The notes: generated by a model from the letters alone, not told the origin. A stretch of DNA of 64,000 nucleotides from Clostridia bacterium (GCA_017447775.1 JAFSMU010000027.1:62001-126000); one strand, 5' to 3'; positions 32,755-46,945 are shown, counted from the stretch's first letter. A program made the numbers and translations.

Positions 32755-33636
32755 ATGAAAACTTATGTACTTTATAATCCATTCTCAAACAACAAAATGG
32801 GGTACGTCGAGGCGCAGAAGCTGAACGATATCCTCAAAGGCGAGGAGCTTGAATTCGTCGATATGACGAGCATTTCGAGCTACGCCGATTTCTTCGGCGC
32901 GATCGAGAGCGAGCGCAAGGTCGTCATCTGCGGCGGCGACGGGACTCTCAACAGATTCGTCAACGACGCAAAGGGCGTCGAGCTTAAAAATATTTACTAC
33001 TACGCCTGCGGAAGCGGCAACGATTTTCTCACCGACCTCGGAAAGAGCGTCGGATGCGAGCCGTTCTGCATCGACGAGTACATAACGGGACTTCCGACTG
33101 TAAACGTCTGCGGAAAGGATTACTACTTTATCAACGGCGTCGGCTACGGCATCGACGGATACTGCTGCGAGGTTGCCGACGAAATTAAAAAGACGTCCGA
33201 CAAGCCGATCAACTATTCTTCTATCGCAATAAAGGGACTTCTCGGCAAATTCAAAACGAGAAACGCGAAAGTCACCGTTGACGGACAGACGCACGAGTTC
33301 AAGAACGTCTGGCTTGCGCCCGCGATGAACGGACGCTTCTACGGCGGCGGCATGATGATAGCTCCGGGGCAGGACAGAACGAAAAACGACACCGTTTCCG
33401 TCGTCGTTCTTCACAACAAGAGCAAGCTCGGAACGCTTATCGTATTCCCGTCCATATTCAAGGGCGAGCACGTCAAAAAAGAAAAGATGGTATCGGTGTT
33501 CACGGGCAAGGACGTAACGGTTGAATTCGACAAGCCGACGGCGCTTCAGATCGACGGCGAAACGATACTCGGCGTTATGAAATACACGGCAAAGGCACCC
33601 GTTTTCGCCGAAGAAAAAGACAAGGCAACGGTCTGA
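32755..33636 (+). CDS. DagK/YegS-family lipid kinase
   Basis: The start at 32755 follows GGAG by seven bases. The 293-residue enzyme has the diacylglycerol-kinase catalytic fold: MKTYVLYNPFSNNK at the start, the nucleotide motif VVICGGDGTLNRFVNDA near residues 60-76, YYACGSGNDFLTDL near 82-95 and NGVGYGIDGYCCEVAD near 125. It phosphorylates diacylglycerol or a related lipid at the membrane, returning it to phospholipid synthesis. That fits the glycolipid genes upstream. A terminator follows. Confidence 0.85.
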   Translation: MKTYVLYNPFSNNKMGYVEAQKLNDILKGEELEFVDMTSISSYADFFGAIESERKVVICGGDGTLNRFVNDAKGVELKNIYYYACGSGNDFLTDLGKSVGCEPFCIDEYITGLPTVNVCGKDYYFINGVGYGIDGYCCEVADEIKKTSDKPINYSSIAIKGLLGKFKTRNAKVTVDGQTHEFKNVWLAPAMNGRFYGGGMMIAPGQDRTKNDTVSVVVLHNKSKLGTLIVFPSIFKGEHVKKEKMVSVFTGKDVTVEFDKPTALQIDGETILGVMKYTAKAPVFAEEKDKATV

Positions 33637-33647
33637 TATCAGATCAT

Positions 33648-33674
33648 AGCCGCCGCATTTGCGGCGGCTTTTTC
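33648..33674 (+). terminator. Terminator of the lipid kinase gene
   Basis: AGCCGCCGCA pairs with TGCGGCGGCT and is followed by five T. Confidence 0.88.
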
Positions 33675-33684
33675 GTTTGCGCTA

Positions 33685-33712
33685 TTGACAAAACGGGCAT
33701 AATATTTATAAT
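33685..33712 (+). promoter_or_regulatory. Sigma-A promoter of the isomerase-like gene
   Basis: Perfect TTGACA (33685-33690) and TATAAT (33707-33712) boxes are spaced by 16 bases, about 35 bases before the start. Confidence 0.85.
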
Positions 33713-33747
33713 TATCCGTGAAAGAAAAACACTTCGGAGGGAAAAAT

Positions 33748-34563
33748 ATGTTCAGGATCAGCTGCTTTGCGGACGAGATCTCGCCCGATATAAACGAACA
33801 GATAAACGTGATGAAGGAGCTTGGCATAAGATTTGTCGAGCTTCGCTCGGTAAACGACAAAAACGTGCTCGATTTTACCGACGACGAAGCCGCGGCGATA
33901 AAGCGCGCGTTTGATGAAAACGGCATTTCCGTTTCGTCAATAGGCTCGCCGATAGGGAAGGTCGATATCGACTGCGACTTTGAAAAATACCTTGAAAAAT
34001 TCTACCGTGCAATTGAGCTTGCCCGCTTTTTCGGCACAAGATACATACGCGTCTTTTCGTTTTATCACGAGGGCAAAACGCTTGAACAATGCCGCGATAA
34101 AGTGTTGCGCCGCCTTGAAATTATGCTCGGCATCGCAAAGCGGAACGGGATAGTTCTGTGCCACGAAAACGAAGCGGCGATCTACGGGCAGAACGCCTCC
34201 GAGTGCCGCGATATCCTTTGCAAAATGAACGATCCGTCGTTTCGCGCCGTCATCGATCCGGCGAACTACATTCTTGCGGGCGAGTATCCATTCGAGTGCC
34301 TGAAAAAAACGCACGAGTTCATCGAATACGCCCACATAAAAGACGCAATAATGGGCGGCGAGATCGTCCCCGCGGGCAAAGGCGACGGGCAGGTCGGTCA
34401 AGTGCTTGATTTTCTGCGCTGGCACGACGGAATGTTCGTAACGCTTGAACCGCACCTCTCCCTTGCCGGCAGTATGCGCGGATTTTCGGGAAAAGAGCAG
34501 TTTGCCATCGCCCATAGCGCTCTGACAGAGCTTTTGCGCGAGCTTAAAATAGAATATTGCTGA
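33748..34563 (+). CDS. Sugar phosphate isomerase/epimerase-like TIM-barrel protein
   Basis: The start at 33748 is supported by GGAGGG five bases upstream. The 271-residue protein has the AP-endonuclease-2/xylose-isomerase-like TIM barrel: RISCFADEISPD at the start, FVELRSVNDKNVLDFTD, TRYIRVFSFYHEGKT near 105, LCHENEAAIYG near 135 (metal-binding Glu), AVIDPANYILAGE near 172, and IEYAHIKDAIMGGEIVPAGKGDG near 200. Such enzymes isomerise or epimerise keto sugars or inositols in the cytoplasm. The substrate cannot be told from sequence. It stands alone between promoter and terminator. Confidence 0.8.
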   Translation: MFRISCFADEISPDINEQINVMKELGIRFVELRSVNDKNVLDFTDDEAAAIKRAFDENGISVSSIGSPIGKVDIDCDFEKYLEKFYRAIELARFFGTRYIRVFSFYHEGKTLEQCRDKVLRRLEIMLGIAKRNGIVLCHENEAAIYGQNASECRDILCKMNDPSFRAVIDPANYILAGEYPFECLKKTHEFIEYAHIKDAIMGGEIVPAGKGDGQVGQVLDFLRWHDGMFVTLEPHLSLAGSMRGFSGKEQFAIAHSALTELLRELKIEYC

Positions 34564-34579
34564 AAAAATGCAAAAAAAC

Positions 34580-34606
34580 AAAAAGCCCCGCTTATGCGGG
34601 GTTTTT
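34580..34606 (+). terminator. Terminator of the isomerase-like gene
   Basis: AGCCCCGC pairs with GCGGGGTT/T around a TTAT loop, with A and T runs on either side. Confidence 0.85.
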
Positions 34607-34720
34607 CAGCGCTTATTTTTTTCGGACGCGATATGAATAAAATCACCGTTTTTGTGAAGAATAATCCCGTAAGCCAAAAATTACAGGTTTTATCAGAACA
34701 TCAACGGAGGATTTATATAT

Positions 34721-35272
34721 ATGAAAGCAACAGGAATCGTAAGAAGGATAGACGACCTCGGGCGCGTCGTCATCCCCAAGGAAATACGCCGCACAATGCG
34801 TATCCGCGAGGGCGACCCGCTTGAAATTTACACCGACCGCGAGGGCGAGGTCATATTCAAAAAGTACTCCCCGATAGGCGAGCTTGTGGACTTTGCCGCC
34901 GACTACGCCGACACGCTGTATAAGACGTGCGGACTTTGCGTTGCCGTGTGCGACAGGGACGCCGTCATCGCCTGCGCCGGCATACCGAAAAAGGAGCATC
35001 TCGAAAAGAAAAATTCGGGCGAGATAGAGAAAGTCATCGAGGGGCGCACGCTTTACGTTTACGACGGTAAAACGGACAGGATTTATCTGACAGATGAAAA
35101 CAAAACGCACTACGTCACATGCGCGCAGCCGATCTTTTCCGAGGGGGACGTCATCGGGTGCGTGGCGGCGCTCAGTTCCGTCGACGCAAAACGGGACGCC
35201 GCCGATACGGAAACCGAAACGAAGCTCGTTCAGACGGCGGCGGTGTTCCTCGGAAAGCAGCTTGATATGTAA
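34721..35272 (+). CDS. spoVT: Stage V sporulation regulator SpoVT
   Basis: The 183-residue protein opens MKATGIVRRIDDLGRVVIPK, the AbrB-type DNA-binding domain of SpoVT, and has a C-terminal GAF-like domain (about 55-180) with CGLCVAVCDRDAVIACAG. In Bacillus SpoVT tunes sigma-G genes in the forespore; length there is 178. Its presence indicates a spore-forming ancestry. GGAGG precedes the start. The 157 bases upstream hold the previous terminator and no convincing sigma-A promoter, as expected for a forespore gene. Confidence 0.92.
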   Translation: MKATGIVRRIDDLGRVVIPKEIRRTMRIREGDPLEIYTDREGEVIFKKYSPIGELVDFAADYADTLYKTCGLCVAVCDRDAVIACAGIPKKEHLEKKNSGEIEKVIEGRTLYVYDGKTDRIYLTDENKTHYVTCAQPIFSEGDVIGCVAALSSVDAKRDAADTETETKLVQTAAVFLGKQLDM

Positions 35273-35273
35273 A

Positions 35274-35293
35274 AGAGCCGAAAGGCTCTTTTT
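35274..35293 (+). terminator. Terminator of spoVT
   Basis: AGAGCC pairs with GGCTCT around GAAA, followed by TTT. Confidence 0.75.
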
Positions 35294-35342
35294 GCGTCGG
35301 CGGCGTTTTTGTTTCTGTAAAAAATTATTAACATATTTTTCC

Positions 35343-35371
35343 TTGACACGCGGGCGGCGATATTGTATAAT
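35343..35371 (+). promoter_or_regulatory. Strong sigma-A promoter of the LRR lipoprotein gene
   Basis: TTGACA (35343-35348) and TATAAT (35366-35371), both perfect, are spaced by 17 bases. Confidence 0.9.
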
Positions 35372-35414
35372 ACAAGGGTAAATCGGCACTTTTTCCTTAT
35401 GAAAGGATGATAAT

Positions 35415-37406
35415 ATGAAAAAACTGTTCGCAATTCTTTTGATAATCGCAACGGCGTTTGCCGTGGCGTCGTGCGAGAAAGATCCCGTATCAAGCTCAAA
35501 TACAAGCGGCACGACCGTCGTCGTCCCGCCGATAGGGACTGTCGTCATCGAGGATGACGCGCTCGTTTCCGCCGTCGGCGCATCGGTCGACGGCGTATAT
35601 ACGGTTCCCGATGGGATAACGTTTATATGCGAAGGGGCGTTTTCAAACGACAAAGACGTGCGCGAGATAATCATTCCCGACAGCGTAAAAACGATAGGCT
35701 CGGGCGCGTTCTCCGGCTGCTCTAACCTCAAAAAAATAAATATCCCGAGCGGGCTGTCCTCGCTTGGCGCGATGGCGTTCTACGGATGCGTTTCGCTTGA
35801 AGAGATAACTCTGCCCGACGCGCTGACGTCGCTTTTGCCGTACACGTTTGCGGGATGCTCATTTTTGTCGGCGGTAACGCTCGGCTCCGCCGTTTCGACG
35901 ATCGGAACGGGATGCTTTGCCGGATGCTCCTCGCTTGATAAGATCAGTCTGCCCGAAACGCTGACATCCCTCGGCTCGTCTGCGTTTTCCGGGTGCGTTT
36001 CGCTTCGCTCCGTCGACGGATTTGAAAAAACGGCGTTGAATTACGTACCCGATATGGCGTTTTACGGCTGCGAGTCGCTGAAAAGCATCTCGCTGCCAAG
36101 CGGCGTTGCAGGCGTCGGCATGGGCGCGTTTATGAACTGCACCCGCCTTGCAAAGATCACCGTTCCCGAAACGGTCAAGGACGTAAGCCTTATGGCGTTC
36201 AACACAACGCCGTGGTACGCGGAAAACGACGAAACGTTCTTCATCGTCGGCGACGGCGTGCTTATAAAATCGACGTACAACCCGCTTGGCGCCGACGAAC
36301 CCGGCACGCTCGACCTTACGGGACTCGGGATAAAATCGATCGGCAACTCGTGCTTTGCAAACGTTGCGATCGCCGCAAGCCTTGACGTTTCCCTCGGGTA
36401 CAGATACTCGGCAAACGTAAAGAGGATAATCATTCCCGAAGGCGTTGAAAACATAGGCTCCGGCGCGTTTTTCGGCTGTATGAACCTTGAATACGTCGAC
36501 CTTCCCTCAACGCTGAAAACAGTCGGCGGCTCCGCGTTCTGCGAAGCGGACGGCTCGTCGTACTCAAACGCCGACGTGTCGTTTGAAAAATGCACGTCGC
36601 TTACCGACATCGGAAGCGAGGCGTTCTTCGGCTGCCTTGGGATAGATGACGTCGTTTTGCCGGAGAGCGTCATAAATATCGGCAAGGACGCATTCACCGA
36701 AACGGCGGCGTACTACAACTTCATCGACGATTCCGCCAAAACGGGCGCGTCGGCATTCAAGACAGTCGGCGGCAGCGTTCTGCTTTGGGTTTACGTGCCG
36801 AAGGGCGAAACGAATATCGTCATCCCCGACACCGTAAAATACATCGCCGGCGGCGCGTGCGCGGGCTGGGACTCCAACGTCGTATGGGACGATTATGAGA
36901 ACGATCCCGACGCCAGCGAGGCGATAAAACTGCGCCACCGCTTCACATACGCCATAAGAAGCATAACCATCCCCGAGGGCGTCGTTTATATAGGCGACGG
37001 CGCGTTTTTGAGGATCACGGGCATCACGTCGATAACGCTGCCCGACAGCCTTGAAACGCTCGACTCCGCGGCGTTTGCTCAGTGCGGAAGCATATCTGCG
37101 ATAAAATTCGGCAAGAACCTCAAAAACATCGGCTCCGACGCATTCAGATACGCGTCTGTAAAGTCGGTAACACTGCCCGAGAGCATCGTTTCGCTCGGCG
37201 GGGGTGCGTTTGCGGACTGTTCAAGCCTTGAAAGGCTCTATATCCCAAAGACGATATCAAGCGTCGAGCAGGGCATCGTTTCCGCCGATATGACGGAGCT
37301 TAAAACGGTGTATATCCCGCCGAAATTCCGCCCGTATATCTTCTATATCGTAAACATGCAGACCGAAACGATAAACGCCGATCTGAGAATAAGATACGAA
37401 TACTGA
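35415..37406 (+). CDS. BspA-type leucine-rich repeat lipoprotein
   Basis: This 663-residue protein has a lipoprotein signal (lipobox AVASC, cysteine at residue 20) and a Ser/Thr linker, then repeated LRR_5/BspA units of the type IPDSVKTIGSGAFSGCSNLK from about 65 to 640, interrupted near 270-310 and 430-480 by non-repeat segments. Such proteins are exposed on the surface and bind host or substrate molecules. It carries a strong promoter and its own terminator, so it is probably well expressed. The ligand is unknown. Confidence 0.9.
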   Translation: MKKLFAILLIIATAFAVASCEKDPVSSSNTSGTTVVVPPIGTVVIEDDALVSAVGASVDGVYTVPDGITFICEGAFSNDKDVREIIIPDSVKTIGSGAFSGCSNLKKINIPSGLSSLGAMAFYGCVSLEEITLPDALTSLLPYTFAGCSFLSAVTLGSAVSTIGTGCFAGCSSLDKISLPETLTSLGSSAFSGCVSLRSVDGFEKTALNYVPDMAFYGCESLKSISLPSGVAGVGMGAFMNCTRLAKITVPETVKDVSLMAFNTTPWYAENDETFFIVGDGVLIKSTYNPLGADEPGTLDLTGLGIKSIGNSCFANVAIAASLDVSLGYRYSANVKRIIIPEGVENIGSGAFFGCMNLEYVDLPSTLKTVGGSAFCEADGSSYSNADVSFEKCTSLTDIGSEAFFGCLGIDDVVLPESVINIGKDAFTETAAYYNFIDDSAKTGASAFKTVGGSVLLWVYVPKGETNIVIPDTVKYIAGGACAGWDSNVVWDDYENDPDASEAIKLRHRFTYAIRSITIPEGVVYIGDGAFLRITGITSITLPDSLETLDSAAFAQCGSISAIKFGKNLKNIGSDAFRYASVKSVTLPESIVSLGGGAFADCSSLERLYIPKTISSVEQGIVSADMTELKTVYIPPKFRPYIFYIVNMQTETINADLRIRYEY

Positions 37407-37410
37407 TAAG

Positions 37411-37437
37411 ATCGCCGCGCAAGCGGCGATTTTTTTC
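37411..37437 (+). terminator. Terminator of the LRR lipoprotein gene
   Basis: ATCGCCGC pairs with GCGGCGAT around GCAA and is followed by seven T. Confidence 0.9.
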
Positions 37438-37529
37438 GGCGCGCCGACAAAAACGGAAAGATTCAGTCGGCGTTGTCAATATCGCGGCGGACTTTGAATA
37501 CAATTATAAAAAACGCCCGAGGTGTGTTT

Positions 37530-37922
37530 ATGAAAAGGGAAACTGTATCGTCGCGCGGGGTAAGAGTTGCCGAAATATACGTTTTTGCCCAGTGCAGCGA
37601 CGGAAAGATAAGCGAGCTGTTAAATAAGATCGAGGACGAATTTTACGGCGCGGCAAAGCGGTACGCGATGCGCCTGTGCGATAAAGTGTCGAAAATGAGC
37701 GCCGCCGAGCGCCGCCGCGTAAGGTGCGAAAAAATAAGCCTTGTGTGCGAAATACGCGAATGCGGCGACGTAAACGAGCTTGTCGCCAAAGCGTCAATTC
37801 AGTCGGGCGCGGGAACGCTCAGCGCGGAGAGGACGGCGTATATCGAAACGAAAACAGGCAGACTTATAAAAAAGCCGCGCGGCAAAAAAGAGCGCGCACC
37901 AGCGCCGAAAACGGACAACTGA
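37530..37922 (+). CDS. Hypothetical basic protein
   Basis: I do not recognise this 130-residue protein. The start at 37530 follows GAGGTG; a longer frame upstream lacks a ribosome site. The first 90 residues look alpha/beta and contain RVAEIYVFAQCSDGKISELL and CDKVSKMSAAERRRVRCEKI; the C-terminus is Lys/Arg/Pro-rich and probably disordered, which could bind nucleic acid. It shares codon use with its chromosomal neighbours and sits alone before the ATP synthase promoter. Confidence 0.6.
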   Translation: MKRETVSSRGVRVAEIYVFAQCSDGKISELLNKIEDEFYGAAKRYAMRLCDKVSKMSAAERRRVRCEKISLVCEIRECGDVNELVAKASIQSGAGTLSAERTAYIETKTGRLIKKPRGKKERAPAPKTDN

Positions 37923-37965
37923 CGCAAAAATCTGCCTTAATTTGAAAAATAATGCGCCTGAATTA

Positions 37966-37994
37966 TTGCAAAAATTTAAGTTATGGTATATAAT
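37966..37994 (+). promoter_or_regulatory. Sigma-A promoter of the ATP synthase operon
   Basis: TTGCAA (37966-37971) and TATAAT (37989-37994) are spaced by 17 bases, 31 bases before the first gene. Confidence 0.8.
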
Positions 37995-38025
37995 AAAACA
38001 AAATGACTATTTTCGGAGAGTAAAA

Positions 38026-38489
38026 ATGAAGGTCGATAATGCCGTCAAAAAGGAAACAGGATATATAGCGCTCGGTATGCTTATCATGAGCGCGATAATG
38101 CACGTCGTTTTTCTTGTGATAGGGAAATGGAGTCTCGGTGTCATATATTCAAACGTCCTTGTCGGCGGGTATATGGTGCTCAACTTCTTTTTGCTCGGGC
38201 TTACGGTGCAGAAAGCGACGGAGAGCGGCGACGAAAAGCGCGCAAAAAACATAATGAAGCTCTCGCAGACGCTCCGCTTCCTTTCGCTTGCGGGCGTGCT
38301 TGCGCTCGGCGCGCTGCTGTCAAACGTCGGCGACAGGAGCGGCCCGTTTGAATTCTGGGCGCTTATCCCGCCGGTGTTCTTCAACCGCATAACTATGATG
38401 GTGCGCGGCTTTGCCGTAAGACGCGAGAGCGCGCCGCCCTCGCCGCCCGAAAATACCGATACTGTCGATGAAGAAAGCGGGGATGAGAC

Positions 38490-38493
<4 letters not shown>
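38026..38493 (+). CDS. AtpI-like small membrane protein
   Basis: The start at 38026 follows GGAGAG. The 155-residue product has four membrane helices (about 13-33, 38-60, 82-102, 108-128) and a hydrophilic tail, as in AtpI-type proteins that precede atpB and help assemble the c-ring. It overlaps atpB by four bases (GTGA). Identity rests on topology and position, since AtpI sequences diverge strongly. Confidence 0.72.
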
Positions 38494-39685
<1,192 letters not shown>

Positions 39686-39703
39686 TGAACGGAGGAACGG
39701 AAA

Positions 39704-40211
39704 TTGCTTCTTGAAACACAGCAGCTTGAAATAATCTCCGTCAATATCTGGTCTATACTTATTTCGCTTGCAAACCTTGTTATCATCTTTCTGCTTTTGA
39801 AGAAGCTCCTCTTCAAGCCCGTAAAGAAGACGCTTGCGGCAAGGCAGGCGCAGGTCGATAAGATCTACGACGACGCCGCCGCCGCAAAACAGACAGCCGA
39901 GGCTGACAGGGCGGAGTACGAGCAAAAGCTTGCCGACGTCAAGGCCGAAGCCGAGGAGATCCTCACCGACGCGCGCGAGCGTGCCGACAGAATGAGCGAG
40001 GAGATCATCGGCGACGCAAAGGATAAGGCGCAGGCAAAGCTTGAGCGCGCCGAGGAAGAGATCGCGCAGGAAAAGAAAAAAGCGATGACGGAGCTTAAGG
40101 ACGACGTGTCGGCGCTGTCAGTCGATATCGCCGAAAAGCTCCTCGGACGTGAAATTGACGAAAAAGACCACGCAGAGCTTATAGACAAGTTTATCAGCGA
40201 GGTGGACGATA

Positions 40212-40222
<11 letters not shown>
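39704..40222 (+). CDS. atpF: ATP synthase F0 subunit b
   Basis: TTG at 39704 is the start, eight bases after GGAGG. The 172-residue subunit has one membrane helix (about 13-33, NIWSILISLANLVIIFLLLK) and a long charged coiled coil (about 40-145) that forms the peripheral stalk joining F0 to the delta subunit. It overlaps atpH by 11 bases. Confidence 0.93.
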
Positions 40223-42282
<2,060 letters not shown>

Positions 42283-42299
42283 ACGGGAGGTGACGCGAT

Positions 42300-43127
42300 T
42301 TGCCGCAGAACACAAAGCAACTGAAAACGCGCATCAAAAGCGTGAATTCCACAATGCACATAACGAAAGCGATGGAGCTTGTCGCGTCATCGAAGCTCCG
42401 CCGCGCGACAGAGAATATGGAGGCGAGCCGCCCGTACTTCGACGCGCTCTCCTCGGCTGTGCCGAGTCTTTCAAAGGCGGACAGCATATTCTCGAAGCCA
42501 AGCGAGGAAAAGCACCCGCTTTACGTCGTCGTCGCGGGCGACCGCGGCCTTGCGGGCGGGTACAACAACAATATCTATAAACTGCTCAAAGCGAATACAG
42601 ACGGCAAGGCGGCGCGCGTCATACCGATAGGCAAGCGTATGGCGGAATATGCCGCAAAGCATGGGTACGACGCACTTAAAAGCTTTCCGTCCGTCGAAGA
42701 TTTTTCGGTTCAGGACAGCGCAAACATCGGCAAGAGCGTCAAAGACGAGTTCGCCGCGGGCAATATTGACGCCGTGTTCATCGTTTACACAAAGTACGTT
42801 TCGATGCTCTCGCAGACGGCGACGGTGAAAAAGATACTGCCTGTCGAGTGCGAGGACGACGCGGAAAAGAAAACAGGCGAAACGCTCTTTGAGCCGAGCG
42901 CCGAGGCGGTCATCGACGCCGCCGTACCCGAGTACGTTTCGGGGATGGTATACGGCGCCGTGTGCGAAAGTTTTGCGTCCGAGCTATCCGCTCGCCGCAA
43001 CGCCATGGACAACGCAACGCAGAACGCTGAGGAAATGATAGACACCCTTGAGCTTCGATACAACCGCGCGCGCCAGAGCGCGATAACGCAGGAGATAACC
43101 GAGATAATCGGCGGCTCTGAAAGCTGA
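42300..43127 (+). CDS. atpG: ATP synthase F1 subunit gamma
   Basis: TTG at 42300 is the start, after GGGAGGTG. The 275-residue rotor shaft shows the N-terminal helix (LKTRIKSVNSTMHITKAMEL), the central VVVAGDRGLAGGYNNNIYK, and the C-terminal helix (MIDTLELRYNRARQSAITQE). It turns inside alpha3beta3 and sits on the c-ring. Length is slightly short but normal for Firmicutes. Confidence 0.95.
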   Translation: MPQNTKQLKTRIKSVNSTMHITKAMELVASSKLRRATENMEASRPYFDALSSAVPSLSKADSIFSKPSEEKHPLYVVVAGDRGLAGGYNNNIYKLLKANTDGKAARVIPIGKRMAEYAAKHGYDALKSFPSVEDFSVQDSANIGKSVKDEFAAGNIDAVFIVYTKYVSMLSQTATVKKILPVECEDDAEKKTGETLFEPSAEAVIDAAVPEYVSGMVYGAVCESFASELSARRNAMDNATQNAEEMIDTLELRYNRARQSAITQEITEIIGGSES

Positions 43128-44811
<1,684 letters not shown>

Positions 44812-44818
<7 letters not shown>

Positions 44819-44835
44819 ACAAACGTCTATATTTA
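44812..44835 (+). terminator. Weak terminator at the end of atpC
   Basis: TATAGAC pairs with GTCTATA around AAAC, followed by TTTAAC. The stem is AT-rich and includes the atpC stop, so termination is likely to be partial. Confidence 0.4.
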
Positions 44836-44878
44836 ACAAATCGAAACATTCAAATAACTAAATATAAGGAGCATTATC

Positions 44879-45862
44879 TTGAATCAGAACGACAATTCTC
44901 CGAAAAAGAAGCGCACGTCTATATTTTTCCGCTGGATGACGAAGGACGGAAAGGGCGTTGACAAGGATGACGTCATAAAAATTGACGACTACAACGTCAA
45001 AAACTTCTTCAAACTGTTCGGCAGAAGAATAAGACAGCTTATGCGCGTCAATTGGATATATATCTTCGGCAACTTCCCGATATTTGCGTTTCTGCTTGCC
45101 ATTTCCGGCAACTTCAGCTACTCAGCCCCGGCGCCGACAAGCCAGTTTTACCCGATTTTTTACGGCATTTCGACGATTGGCGGCGTAACTCCCGATATCG
45201 CCCAGATGGGCGGCATAAACGCGCTTATGGGAACGGCGACGGCAAACTCCTGGGGCGACTACCTGCTTTACGGCATATCGGCGCTGATTTTTGTCACGTT
45301 TGGCATCGTCAACACCGGCTGCGCTTATATAATGAGGAATATCGTGCGCGGCGAGCATATCTTCTTGTGGCAGGACTTCAAATCGGCGGTAAAGCAAAAT
45401 CTGCGCCAGAGCATAATCCTCGGCGCGATCGACGCCGCCATAATCTTCCTTTCGTATTATTCCATCCGCTTCTACCTCGCAAATTACAACCAATACTTCA
45501 TCATGTTCTACGCGATGATAGCGGTCGTTATCTTCTATTTCTTCATAAGAAGCTATATGTACACGTTGCTTGTGACGTTTGAGCTGAGCATTTTCAAGAT
45601 ACTGAAAAACTCGTTCATCTTTGCGATGATCGCCTTCGGACGCAACTTCCTCGGTCTGCTTATCGTCGTGGCGCTGCTCGGACTTACGTTCATTCTTTCA
45701 ACGCTGTTCTTGCCGATAGGCATAATTCTGATCCTGATGATACTCGTTTCCGCGTGCGTTTACGCAACGACATACCTGACATACCCGAAAATCAAAGCCG
45801 TGATGATAGATCCGTTCTATCCCAACTACGGCAAAGAAGAACCTGAGGAGGAAGAACAATGA
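44879..45862 (+). CDS. YesL/DUF624-like membrane protein
   Basis: TTG at 44879 is the start, after AAGGAG. The 327-residue protein has about six membrane helices (from residues 58-75 to 275-300), with LMRVNWIYIFGNFPIFAFLL near 55-75 and a conserved-looking FFIRSYMYTLLVTFELS near 222. It resembles DUF624/YesL proteins, which often sit near carbohydrate genes; function is unknown. The acidic tail ends by overlapping the next gene by four bases, so the two are co-translated. Confidence 0.68.
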   Translation: MNQNDNSPKKKRTSIFFRWMTKDGKGVDKDDVIKIDDYNVKNFFKLFGRRIRQLMRVNWIYIFGNFPIFAFLLAISGNFSYSAPAPTSQFYPIFYGISTIGGVTPDIAQMGGINALMGTATANSWGDYLLYGISALIFVTFGIVNTGCAYIMRNIVRGEHIFLWQDFKSAVKQNLRQSIILGAIDAAIIFLSYYSIRFYLANYNQYFIMFYAMIAVVIFYFFIRSYMYTLLVTFELSIFKILKNSFIFAMIAFGRNFLGLLIVVALLGLTFILSTLFLPIGIILILMILVSACVYATTYLTYPKIKAVMIDPFYPNYGKEEPEEEEQ

Positions 45863-46917
45863 AAGTAACGGAAAAAATGGGAGTTTTGCTCCGCGATACC
45901 ACGATAACGACGGGCGATCCCGTATTTCTTGACGTAAAAAAAGAGCCGTTTGACCTTTACGGAACGTGCGGCGACGGTTTTTGCCGCGTTCCGGAGGACG
46001 TTGCCCGTGCAACGAGCGCCGACGTTGAGCGCATCGGAAAAATGACGCCGGGCGTGCGCGTCCGCTTCAAAACGAACTCCGATTATATCGTCGTCCACGC
46101 GCACAGCTCTCTTATCGAGCCGGGCGGGCTGTTGTCCCTTTCGGTGCGGGCAAGCTTCGATATGTACGAATACGACGGCGAAAAATTCGGCTTTCTCGGC
46201 ACTTTCGTTCCCTCGCAGGGCGACGACAAGGATTATATCGAGTGCCGCATCCGCCTCGACGGAAAAATGCACGACCTTGTGCTCGACTTCCCGATCTGCT
46301 CGCAGGTCACCGAATTTTACATAGCTCTTCGCAACGGCTCGGAGCTTGAGCACGGCTCAAAATACAAGTACACAACGCCCGCCGTCTTTTACGGCTCGTC
46401 GATCGTTCACGGCATCGGCGCGGGACGCCCGGGCATGAACTATCCCGCGATAATCTCGCGCATTTACAATACCGACATCCGCAACTTCGGCTTCGGCGGC
46501 GCGGCAAAGGGCGAACCTGCGATAATCGACTACATGGCGGGACTTGATATGAGCGTTTTCGTCTACGACTACGACCACAACGCGCCCTCGGCGGATTTTC
46601 TTCGCGACACGCACTACGCGGGATATAAACGCTTCCGCACAAAACGCCCCGACGTGCCGATAGTGCTTGCGTCAAAGGTCGACTATTACTCGTCCCCCGA
46701 GGCAAACGAGGTGCGCCGCCGGATAATTATCGACACTTTCAACCGCGCAAAGAGCGAAGGCGACAAGCTTATCGAATTTGTCGACGGGCGCGAGATCTAC
46801 GACAAAGACTACCGCGCGGAGCTGACGATCGACAACTGCCACCCCAACGACGGCGGATACGTCGCAATGGCAAAGGCGTTTGGCAAAGTCATCGAAAAAT
46901 ACATTTGTATAAAATAA
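45859..46917 (+). CDS. SGNH/GDSL-type hydrolase
   Basis: This 352-residue protein has a beta-rich N-terminal domain (about 1-165) and an SGNH hydrolase domain (about 172-350). The nucleophile serine is in VFYGSSIVHGIGAG, the oxyanion residues in FGFGGAAKGE and YDHNAP (family GxND replaced here by YDHN), and the catalytic pair D-x-x-H in IDNCHPNDGGY. No signal peptide is seen, so it should act in the cytoplasm, perhaps as a carbohydrate esterase. It is coupled to the YesL-like membrane gene. Confidence 0.8.
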   Translation: MKVTEKMGVLLRDTTITTGDPVFLDVKKEPFDLYGTCGDGFCRVPEDVARATSADVERIGKMTPGVRVRFKTNSDYIVVHAHSSLIEPGGLLSLSVRASFDMYEYDGEKFGFLGTFVPSQGDDKDYIECRIRLDGKMHDLVLDFPICSQVTEFYIALRNGSELEHGSKYKYTTPAVFYGSSIVHGIGAGRPGMNYPAIISRIYNTDIRNFGFGGAAKGEPAIIDYMAGLDMSVFVYDYDHNAPSADFLRDTHYAGYKRFRTKRPDVPIVLASKVDYYSSPEANEVRRRIIIDTFNRAKSEGDKLIEFVDGREIYDKDYRAELTIDNCHPNDGGYVAMAKAFGKVIEKYICIK

Positions 46918-46945
46918 TCATATACGTTTGTATAAAACCGAAAAT

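Noticed and set aside
34634..34665. Possible sigma-G promoter of spoVT (TGAATA, then GAATAAT 19 bases on)
   Set aside because: The -35 fits but the -10 lacks the expected C-A-T-A start and the spacing is too long; I do not support it as a feature.
34643..35731. A 362-codon minus-strand frame across spoVT and the LRR gene start
   Set aside because: It crosses two terminators and two real genes and resembles no protein; it is a shadow frame.
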